The translations under genes and the position numbers were made by a program. Positions 1 through 4,734 of a DNA stretch of 9,968 nucleotides are shown here, in pieces. The DNA is from Oscillospiraceae bacterium UBA3851 (lineage in GTDB: Bacteria; Bacillota; Clostridia; Oscillospirales; Oscillospiraceae): the NCBI GenBank assembly GCA_002392625.1, contig DGHJ01000145.1:1-9968 (forward strand). Reading direction: 5' to 3'. How positions within the stretch are numbered: position 1 is the stretch's first letter; every line of letters starts with the position of its first letter. The notes beneath the pieces are model-generated. The model was not told the origin of the DNA and did no database searches. It saw only the letters and a program-made list of their open reading frames with translations.

Positions 1-309
1 GTCCCAGTTGGCGGCCTGCTCGGGGAAGAGGCCGGTGTGCTTGAAGTTCATGGGCTTGACCTGGAAGGTCAGGTCCTTATAGTGTACGCTCCAGCTCTCC
101 GGCACCTGCTTGCGGTCCCAATGGCCGCCGCCGGTGGACGAGCGGCTGTACCGCGCGTCGGCGCTGCGCCAGCCGGGATGGGCGCGGTTCGTTGCCCAAA
201 TGGCCTGGGGGTCCGGGCGCACCAGGATCTGCCGGTCCCACCGCTCCAGCTTTTCGCCGCCGCCGCAGTCCAGCAGTTCGTAGTCCTTCCAACCGTCCGC
301 AATCCACAT
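1..309 (-). CDS. SAM-dependent methyltransferase, RlmI-like (N-terminal part, cut by window edge)
   Basis: Reading the minus strand from the ATG at 309 gives 103 uninterrupted codons that run off the left edge. The protein begins MWIADGWKDYELLDCGGGEK, contains RYSRSSTGGG near residues 53-62, and ends in the window with FKHTGLFPEQAANWD. From memory of the family, this N-terminal pattern belongs to class I SAM-dependent methyltransferases of the Methyltrans_SAM/COG1092 type (relatives of 23S rRNA m5C methyltransferase RlmI), in which the FPEQ..NWD segment lies just before the SAM-binding Rossmann domain. The SAM-binding and catalytic motifs lie outside the window, so substrate and activity cannot be judged. 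The start is supported by GGAGG at 321-325 (minus strand), about 11 bases upstream, and by a good promoter at 343-371. An ATG slightly further upstream meets a stop at once. Confidence 0.8.
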   Translation of the reverse strand, partial: MWIADGWKDYELLDCGGGEKLERWDRQILVRPDPQAIWATNRAHPGWRSADARYSRSSTGGGHWDRKQVPESWSVHYKDLTFQVKPMNFKHTGLFPEQAANWD

Positions 310-342
310 CAGAGCATATACCTCCACACAATAAATCATCTT

Positions 343-371
343 ATTATACAACGCTCCCGCCCCATCGTCAA
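343..371 (-). promoter_or_regulatory. sigma-A-type promoter of the methyltransferase gene
   Basis: On the minus strand TTGACG (366-371) is followed after exactly 17 bases by a consensus TATAAT (343-348). The -35 differs from TTGACA at one base only. Transcription would start near 336, giving a short leader containing the GGAGG ribosome site. It is one of the best promoter matches in the window. Confidence 0.8.
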
Positions 372-408
372 CGATTTCGGACAGGGCGGGATTGTTAATT
401 TTTTTCTG

Positions 409-435
409 TTCACAGGGGCGGATCTCTGCTATAAT
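409..435 (+). promoter_or_regulatory. extended -10 promoter toward the WYL regulator
   Basis: A consensus TATAAT at 430-435 is preceded by TGC (427-429), forming the extended -10 TGnTATAAT. The best -35 candidate is TTCACA at 409-414, but its spacer is only 15 bases, so recognition would depend mainly on the extended -10. Expected start near 442 puts the whole structured repeat at 449-545 into the untranslated leader of the regulator gene. Confidence 0.55.
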
Positions 436-448
436 GGGGCAAACGAGC

Positions 449-545
449 TGTCATTCCGAGGCCGGTTCGCAAACCGCCGTGGGAATCCGCTGCTCCCCTG
501 CGGAAATACGGATCGCCGCGCCGCCTGCGGCGGCTCGCAATGACA
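449..545. repeat. structured intergenic repeat, copy A
   Basis: The element is bounded by TGTCATTCCGAG on the left and CTCGCAATGACA on the right, which are imperfect inverted repeats of each other. Inside are a hairpin with a CGCA loop (about 459-476), the segment GGGAATCCG, and a GC-rich hairpin (GCCGCC TGC GGCGGC, about 520-534) followed by the right arm. The same architecture recurs at 1649-1764 and three times in 3618-3986, so this is a dispersed family. Copy A ends 36 bases before the start codon of the WYL regulator and would be transcribed in its leader if the promoter at 409-435 is used. No protein is encoded. Confidence 0.85.
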
Positions 546-581
546 GCTATGGGCATCAAAGCGCCAAGGGAGGATGGCACC

Positions 582-1547
582 ATGACACGAAAGAAGCTGC
601 GGATCCTGTATCTGGCCCAATTTCTCACGGAGCAGAGCGACGAGGAGCATCCCGTCACCCTCCAGGAGATCCTGGAGCATCTGGCGCGCTGCGGCATCAG
701 CGCCGACCGCAAGAGCATCTACGACGACGTGGAGCAGCTGCGCCTGTACGGCATGGACGTGCTGACGGTGAAGGGCGCCCACTTCGGCTATTATCTGGGG
801 CAGCGGGACTTCCAGCTGCCGGAGCTGAAAATGCTCATCGACGTGGTGCAGGCCTCCCCCTTCCTGACGGCGAACAAGAGCATGGAGCTGATCACCAAGC
901 TGGAAAAGCTGGCCAGCCGCCCCCAGGCCCATCAGCTCCGGCGGCAGGTGTACGTGATGAACCGGGTGCGCACCGACAACGAGCGGCTCTACTACACCGT
1001 GGACGGCATCAACACCGCCATCAACGCAGGCAGGCAGGTAACCTTCCGGTACTTCGACTGGACCGCCGGCGGCACAAAGGTCTACCGCCGGGGCGGGGCG
1101 CTCTACACTGCCGACCCGGTGGCCCTGTGCGTGGACCGGCACTACTATCTGGTGGCCTATGACGGCGCCCTGGGGGATTACCGCCACTACCGGGTGGACC
1201 GGATGGACAGCCTCACCGTTACCGATGCCCCCCGCTCTCCCCTGCCGGAGGGCTTCGACCTGGGGCAGTACGTGCGGACCGTGTTCGACATGTACAACGG
1301 CGAGACCCGGACGGTGAAGCTGCGCTTTGCCCGGCACCTGACCAACGTGGTGACGGACCGGTTCGGCACCGACGCCCACATCATCTCCGAGGGCGACGGC
1401 TTCGCCCTGACCGCCCAGGTGGAGGTGGGCCCCACCTTCTTCGGCTGGCTGTTCCAGCTGGGCGCCGAGGCGGAGCTGGCGGGGCCGGCAGACGTGCGGC
1501 AGCAGTTCGCCGACTACTGCCGGCAGGTGCTGGAGCTGTATCGGTGA
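582..1547 (+). CDS. WYL-domain transcriptional regulator
   Basis: Predicted cytoplasmic DNA-binding regulator of 321 residues. Residues 1-70 form a DeoR/HTH_11-like winged helix-turn-helix, with the recognition helix around ADRKSIYDDVEQL (41-53) and the wing up to GYYL (69-72). A WYL domain spans about 140-215, with ADPVALCVDRHYYLVAYDG followed by HYRVDRM (202-208). Here the eponymous W-Y-L reads Y-Y-L. A C-terminal WCX-like segment covers about 240-321 (VKLRFARHLTNVVTDRFG). WYL domains are known or proposed to bind nucleic-acid or nucleotide ligands and control DNA-binding activity. The target genes are unknown. The ATG at 582 is chosen because GGGAGG (568-573) lies 8 bases upstream and the HTH starts right after it. 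The in-frame ATGs at 540 and 549 lie in or beside the repeat and lack such a site. The gene stands alone between repeats, so autoregulation or control of the divergent methyltransferase is possible but unproven. Confidence 0.9.
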   Translation: MTRKKLRILYLAQFLTEQSDEEHPVTLQEILEHLARCGISADRKSIYDDVEQLRLYGMDVLTVKGAHFGYYLGQRDFQLPELKMLIDVVQASPFLTANKSMELITKLEKLASRPQAHQLRRQVYVMNRVRTDNERLYYTVDGINTAINAGRQVTFRYFDWTAGGTKVYRRGGALYTADPVALCVDRHYYLVAYDGALGDYRHYRVDRMDSLTVTDAPRSPLPEGFDLGQYVRTVFDMYNGETRTVKLRFARHLTNVVTDRFGTDAHIISEGDGFALTAQVEVGPTFFGWLFQLGAEAELAGPADVRQQFADYCRQVLELYR

Positions 1548-1550
1548 GGC

Positions 1551-1593
1551 GGCAAATTGTGGCAAATCTGCGGCAGACTTGCGGCAGAATATA
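1551..1593 (+). repeat. short tandem repeat, 10-11 bp period
   Basis: Four adjacent degenerate units start at 1551, 1561, 1572 and 1583, each beginning GGCA (GGCAAATTGT, GGCAAATCTGC, GGCAGACTTGC, GGCAGAATATA). They start three bases after the WYL regulator's stop codon. The period matches one helical turn, as expected of phased protein-binding half sites, but replication slippage is an equally good explanation. Confidence 0.5.
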
Positions 1594-1625
1594 GAAGACG
1601 CGGCCGCTTTGCGGCGTTGCCGTGA

Positions 1626-1666
1626 CGGCTGCGGGGCATGACGTTCCTTGTCATGCCGCGGAGCCG
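1626..1666. repeat. inverted repeat at the left border of repeat copy B
   Basis: GGCATGAC (1635-1642) and GTCATGCC (1650-1657) are perfect 8-bp inverted arms around a 7-base loop. Further outside, CGGCT (1626-1630) pairs with AGCCG (1662-1666) across a symmetric 4-base internal mismatch. There is no T-run after it on either strand, so it is not a convincing intrinsic terminator, although it lies where the convergent WYL gene and 74-aa gene would need one. Its right arm overlaps the left end of repeat copy B. Confidence 0.6.
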
Positions 1667-1764
1667 GTGCGCACGCAGGTGGCGCGGGAATCCGCATTCC
1701 TCCGGGAACAGGGGCTGCTGGATGCTGCGGATTGCCACGCCGCCTTCGGCGGCTCGCAATGACA
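1649..1764. repeat. structured intergenic repeat, copy B (diverged)
   Basis: It begins TGTCATGCCG and ends CTCGCAATGACA. It keeps GGGAATCCGC (about 1686-1695), GCGGATTGCC (about 1728-1737) and a perfect GCCGCC TTC GGCGGC hairpin (about 1740-1754) in the same order as the other copies. The left hairpin is heavily diverged and lacks the CGCA loop with its clean stem. It lies in the gene-free stretch 1548-1795 between two convergent genes. Confidence 0.75.
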
Positions 1765-1795
1765 GGGCGGGCGGGCCGTCGGGGACGCCGGCCCC

Positions 1796-2020
1796 TTAAA
1801 TCGTGGCCTCCACGGTGATGCGCTGGCGGCCGATCTCCACCCAGTGGACCCGGACCTGCTCCCCCGGCAGGGCCGTGGCGCAGAAGCCCACCTGGCCCAA
1901 TCGGCCCTCCACCGGGATCTCCCCGCCCAGCGCCGCGGCAAAGCGGCGGATGTACGCGCCCAGCTCCCGGATGCGCGGCACCGACAGATCCATGACCAGA
2001 TAATCAAAAAACTTGTTCAT
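1796..2020 (-). CDS. small protein of unknown function (74 aa)
   Basis: An intact minus-strand gene of 74 codons that I do not recognise. AAGGAGG (about 2025-2031 on the plus-strand numbering) lies 6-7 bases before the ATG, which strongly supports translation. The protein starts MNKFFDYLVMDLSVPRIREL with an amphipathic helical first half (residues 1-32). The second half looks beta-rich (VGFCATALPG and EQVRVHWVEIGRQRITVEA). There is no signal peptide or transmembrane segment, and a single cysteine near residue 47, so it is probably a small soluble cytoplasmic protein. It is transcribed divergently from the glycosyltransferase at 2282 and convergently with the WYL regulator. Codon choice is GC-rich like its neighbours, so it does not look foreign. 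It may be a lineage-specific conserved protein. No function is assigned. Confidence 0.75.
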   Translation of the reverse strand: MNKFFDYLVMDLSVPRIRELGAYIRRFAAALGGEIPVEGRLGQVGFCATALPGEQVRVHWVEIGRQRITVEATI

Positions 2021-2063
2021 ACGTCATCCTCCTTTTCGGGGACTCTTCCCTTGATTCGACCCC

Positions 2064-2069
2064 ATTCTA
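2064..2069 (-). promoter_or_regulatory. possible -10 of the 74-aa gene
   Basis: The minus strand reads TGGTAGAAT, an extended -10 with a five-of-six TATAAT match, located about 44 bases upstream of the ATG at 2020. No good -35 is seen at the expected distance, so the call is tentative. Confidence 0.35.
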
Positions 2070-2152
2070 CCAGGGCCACTGTCCGAAAATCCGGTCCGTT
2101 CTCTGTAACGAATTGTTTCCGCACCTTTACAAAATCTTAAAAAACTCCCCCC

Positions 2153-2181
2153 TTGTTTCTTAACCCGATCCCCGATATACT
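2153..2181 (+). promoter_or_regulatory. promoter of the glycosyltransferase gene
   Basis: TTGTTT (2153-2158) and TATACT (2176-2181) are separated by exactly 17 bases. The -10 matches five of six positions, while the -35 is weak beyond TTG. Expected start near 2188 gives a leader of roughly 94 nucleotides, long for such a gene and rich in secondary structure. Confidence 0.6.
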
Positions 2182-2213
2182 GGGGACACAATCCACCTAT
2201 CTACGACAGCGCT

Positions 2214-2260
2214 CCCGGTGCCCGACGGGCACCGGGGCGTACTGTGCGCACCCCGTTTTT
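2214..2260 (+). promoter_or_regulatory. structured leader of the glycosyltransferase gene, possible attenuator
   Basis: CCCGGTGCCC (2214-2223) and GGGCACCGGG (2227-2236) are perfect 10-bp inverted arms with a 3-base loop. The right part of this stem (CGGGG, 2233-2237) can alternatively pair with CCCCG (2251-2255), which is followed directly by five Ts (2256-2260), like a weak intrinsic terminator. The two pairings exclude each other, the layout of an attenuator. No known riboswitch or T-box sequence is recognised, and a plain mRNA-stabilising hairpin is the simpler reading. Confidence 0.4.
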
Positions 2261-2281
2261 CCGGGTCGGAAAGGAGTTCTT

Positions 2282-3544
2282 ATGGAAACGCTGAAAACCG
2301 TCAACTGGCTCATCGGCATCATCTTCTTCGTCTGCTACGCCTATCAGTTTCTCTATATCCCCGTGGTGTGGTTCCGAAAGGACAAGCCCCACGGCCCGTC
2401 CAAAAAGCACAGCTACGCCGTTCTGATCTGCGCCCGCAACGAGCGCGCCGTCATCGGCGATCTCATCGCCAGCCTCCGCGCCCAGACCTACGACGCGGAC
2501 CTGCTGCGCATCTTCGTGCTGGCGGACAACTGCACCGACGATACCGCCGCCGTGGCCCGCGCCGCCGGGGCCACCGTTTACGAGCGGTTCAACAAGGCCC
2601 AGGTGGGCAAGGGCTACGCCCTGCGCGCCCTGATGGAGCACCTGGCGGAGGACTTCCCCGCCGGCTTTGACGGCTACTTCGTCTTCGACGCGGACAACAT
2701 CCTCTCCCCCGACTTCGTGGAGCAGATGAACCGCACCTTCTCCGACGGGTACGACGTGGTGACCAGCTACCGCAACTCCAAAAACTACGGCGACAACTGG
2801 ATCAGCGCCGGCTACGCCCTGTGGTACCTGCGGGAGAGCCGCTACCTGAACCACGCCCGCCACCGCCTGGGCACCAGCTGCGCCGTGGGCGGCACCGGGT
2901 TCCTGTTCAGCCGCGCCGTGGCCGAGAAGATGGGGCCCTGGCCCTACCACACCCTGGTGGAGGACATCGAGTTCTCCGTCCACCACATCGTGGAGGGCGG
3001 ACGCATCGGCTTCTGCCCTGACGCCGTGCTCTACGACGAGCAGCCCTCCGGCTTCGTGCCGTCCTGGCGCCAGCGCGCCCGCTGGTGCAAGGGCGCCCTG
3101 CAGGTCTTCACCCGCTACGGCGCCCGGCTGATCCGGGGCATTTTCCACGGCAGCTTCTCCTGCTACGACATGGTCTCGGCCACCATGCCGGCCTACATCC
3201 TCTCCACCGCGGCCCTGGTGTGCAACGTGGGGCTGTCCATCTACGGCGCCGTCGTGGGCGACGACCTGATGATCGCGGTGCAGTCCCTGGCGGAGTTCGC
3301 CGGGCAGATGTACGCCACCATGTTCGTCATCGGCGCCATCACCACCGCCACGGAGTGGCGCATGATCCGCACCGCCGCCTGGAAAAAGGTGGCGTACGTC
3401 TTCACCTTCCCCCTGTTTATGGCTACCTACATCCCCATCGCCATTTCGGTGCTGTTCTGCAAAATCGAGTGGAAGCCCATCGAGCACAAGGTCTCCGCGG
3501 CTTCGCTCAAGCAGCGCAGCAGCGAGGAGGCCCTGCCGTTCTGA
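2282..3544 (+). CDS. membrane-bound family 2 glycosyltransferase (processive type)
   Basis: A 420-residue inner-membrane enzyme predicted to transfer a sugar from a nucleotide donor onto a growing polysaccharide or lipid-linked acceptor. An N-terminal membrane helix (about 8-30) is followed by a cytosolic GT-A catalytic domain. Its motifs are ICARNERAVIG (49-59), ADNCTDDT (81-88), the DxD-like DADN (136-139), GTSCAVGGTGFLFSR (197-211), the acidic pair of LVEDIEF (225-231), and QRARW (264-268), which fits the QxxRW motif of processive enzymes of the BcsA/HasA/IcaA kind. Two to three C-terminal hydrophobic stretches follow (about 300-324, 343-356, 370-393). The ATG at 2282 is chosen because AAGGAG (2271-2276) lies 5 bases before it and the membrane helix begins soon after. 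The longer reading frame from 2153 starts inside the -35 element. No polymer-export or PilZ partner is nearby, so the product is unknown. Confidence 0.88.
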   Translation: METLKTVNWLIGIIFFVCYAYQFLYIPVVWFRKDKPHGPSKKHSYAVLICARNERAVIGDLIASLRAQTYDADLLRIFVLADNCTDDTAAVARAAGATVYERFNKAQVGKGYALRALMEHLAEDFPAGFDGYFVFDADNILSPDFVEQMNRTFSDGYDVVTSYRNSKNYGDNWISAGYALWYLRESRYLNHARHRLGTSCAVGGTGFLFSRAVAEKMGPWPYHTLVEDIEFSVHHIVEGGRIGFCPDAVLYDEQPSGFVPSWRQRARWCKGALQVFTRYGARLIRGIFHGSFSCYDMVSATMPAYILSTAALVCNVGLSIYGAVVGDDLMIAVQSLAEFAGQMYATMFVIGAITTATEWRMIRTAAWKKVAYVFTFPLFMATYIPIAISVLFCKIEWKPIEHKVSAASLKQRSSEEALPF

Positions 3545-3556
3545 GCGGTACGGGGG

Positions 3557-4021
3557 TATGACGGATTGCCACGGGCCTGCGGCCCTCGCAATGACAGATA
3601 GGAGACGTACCCCATTCTGTCATTCCGAGACCAGTTCGCAAACTGGTCGTGGGAATCCGCAGAGAGACGGCGGATAGGACGGGACATGACGGATTGCCGC
3701 GCGCCGCCTGCGGCCCTCGCAATGACAGATAGGAGACGCACCAAATTCTGTCATTCCGAGACCAGTTCGCAAACTGGTCGTGGGAATCCGTAGAGAGACG
3801 GCGGATAGGACGGGGCATGACGGATTGCCGCGCCGCCTGCGGCCCTCGCAATGACAGATAGGAGACGCACCCCATTCTGTCATTCCGAGACCAGTTCGCA
3901 AACTGGTCGTGGGAATCCGTAGAGAGACGGCGGATAGGACGGGGCATGACGGATTGCCGCGCCGCCTGCGGCGGCTCGCAATGACGGTGAGGGATGGGTG
4001 CGCTATATTCTGTCATTCCGA
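3557..4021. repeat. tandem array of structured repeats (three full units plus partial ends)
   Basis: Complete units, measured from TGTCATTCCGAG to CTCGCAATGACA, lie at 3618-3727, 3749-3856 and 3878-3986. A right-half copy precedes them (about 3557-3596) and a left-arm fragment follows (4011-4021). The first three spacers are 21 bases and almost identical (beginning GATAGGAGACG, ending ATTC), so the repeating unit is about 129-131 bp and arose by tandem duplication, not repeated insertion. Each unit holds a perfect 8-bp stem with CGCA loop (first at 3629-3648), GGGAATCCG, a non-palindromic middle, CGGATTGCC and a GC-rich hairpin. The array fills the whole gap between the glycosyltransferase stop and the response regulator start. 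Long minus-strand reading frames inside it result from the repeat phase and are not genes. Confidence 0.92.
3981..4009 (+). promoter_or_regulatory. candidate promoter of the two-component operon, at the end of the repeat array
   Basis: ATGACG (3981-3986) and TATATT (4004-4009) are separated by exactly 17 bases. The -35 is the terminal arm of the last repeat unit, and the -10 lies in the following spacer, which differs from the other three spacers and is three bases longer. Transcription would start near 4016 with a leader of about 26 bases holding GGGAGG at 4029-4034. Confidence 0.45.
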
Positions 4022-4041
4022 CGATTTCGGGAGGTTCCACC

Positions 4042-4734
4042 ATGTACAACATCTTAGTCTGCGACGACGAGAAGGACATCGTGTCCGCCCTGACCATCTA
4101 CCTGCGCTCGGAGGGCTATCAGGTCTTTACGGCGGGCAACGGCAGAGAGGCCCTGGAGGTGGTGGACCGGGAGGATATCCACCTGGTGCTCATGGACATC
4201 ATGATGCCCGGCATGGACGGCATCACCGCCATGACCGAGCTGCGCCGGCACGCCAACCTGCCGGTGATCCTGCTGACCGCCAAGGGCGAGGACACCGACA
4301 AGATCCTGGGCCTCAACGTGGGCGCCGACGACTACGTGACCAAGCCCTTCAACCCGGTGGAGCTGCTGGCGCGGGTCAAGTCCCAGCTGCGGCGCTACCT
4401 CCAGCTGGGCGGCGGCACCGTGCGGCCCACCGCCGTCACCATCGGCTCCATCGTCCTGGACGACGAGGGCAAGACCGTGGCCGTGGACGGCGAGCGGGTC
4501 AGCCTCACCCCCCTGGAATACGACATCCTCCGGCTGCTGATGCTCAGCGCCGGCAAGGTCTTCTCCCCGGCGGAGATCTACCGCCGGGTCTGGCACGAGG
4601 ACTGCGTGGGCGACAACCCGGTGGCCGTCCACGTGCGGCACATCCGGGAGAAGATCGAGATCAACCCCGCCGAGCCCCGCTACCTGAAGGTGGTATGGGG
4701 CAAGGGCTACAAGATGGAGGGCGAGGCACAATGA
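4042..4734 (+). CDS. OmpR/PhoB-family response regulator
   Basis: A 230-residue DNA-binding response regulator. The receiver domain (about 2-118) keeps all expected residues: acidic pair D8/D9, phospho-acceptor D52 in LMDIMMPGMDG, T79 in LLTAKG, and K101 in VTKPFNPVELLARV. A short linker leads to a winged-helix output domain (about 132-227) with SLTPLEYDILRLL, the recognition region GDNPVAVHVRHIREKIE and the final hairpin KVVWGKGYKME. It would be phosphorylated by the kinase encoded directly downstream, whose ATG overlaps this gene's TGA. Start choice: MYNILVCDDE is the standard receiver N-terminus, and GGGAGG (4029-4034) lies 7 bases upstream. The in-frame ATG at 3994 would add 16 residues encoded by repeat and spacer sequence and lies upstream of the expected transcript start. 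The sequence resembles VanR-like Clostridia regulators, but no target can be named. Confidence 0.95.
   Translation: MYNILVCDDEKDIVSALTIYLRSEGYQVFTAGNGREALEVVDREDIHLVLMDIMMPGMDGITAMTELRRHANLPVILLTAKGEDTDKILGLNVGADDYVTKPFNPVELLARVKSQLRRYLQLGGGTVRPTAVTIGSIVLDDEGKTVAVDGERVSLTPLEYDILRLLMLSAGKVFSPAEIYRRVWHEDCVGDNPVAVHVRHIREKIEINPAEPRYLKVVWGKGYKMEGEAQ

Noticed and set aside
37..543. Plus-strand open frame of 168 codons at the left edge.
   Set aside because: It is antisense to the methyltransferase and then reads through two promoters and repeat copy A. The protein is low-complexity with no recognisable domain.
1544..1555. The 12-mer GTGAGGCGGCAA spanning the WYL gene stop recurs at the kinase stop (6557-6568).
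   Set aside because: Only two copies, in GC-rich DNA, with no shared structure around them; chance is a sufficient explanation.
429..1697. Long minus-strand open frame (422 codons) opposite the WYL regulator; similar ones at 2201-3487 and 4707-5738.
   Set aside because: These are antisense shadows typical of GC-rich coding DNA. They are rich in H, G, V and Q without domain logic, and the plus-strand genes have clear domains and ribosome sites.
3557..4021. CRISPR array.
   Set aside because: Units are about 110 bp with near-identical spacers and internal hairpins, and no cas genes are present. This is a tandem duplication of an intergenic repeat.
3507..4097. A 196-codon open frame on the minus strand made of repeated peptide blocks, and a shorter one at 3620-3901.
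   Set aside because: They lie inside the tandem DNA repeat and remain open only because the unit lacks stops in that phase. No ribosome site or start context was seen, and copies elsewhere are not coding.
3909..4730. Upstream extension of the histidine kinase frame to 3909.
   Set aside because: The extra codons run in another frame across the repeat and the whole response regulator gene. The kinase starts at 4731 with an ATGA overlap.
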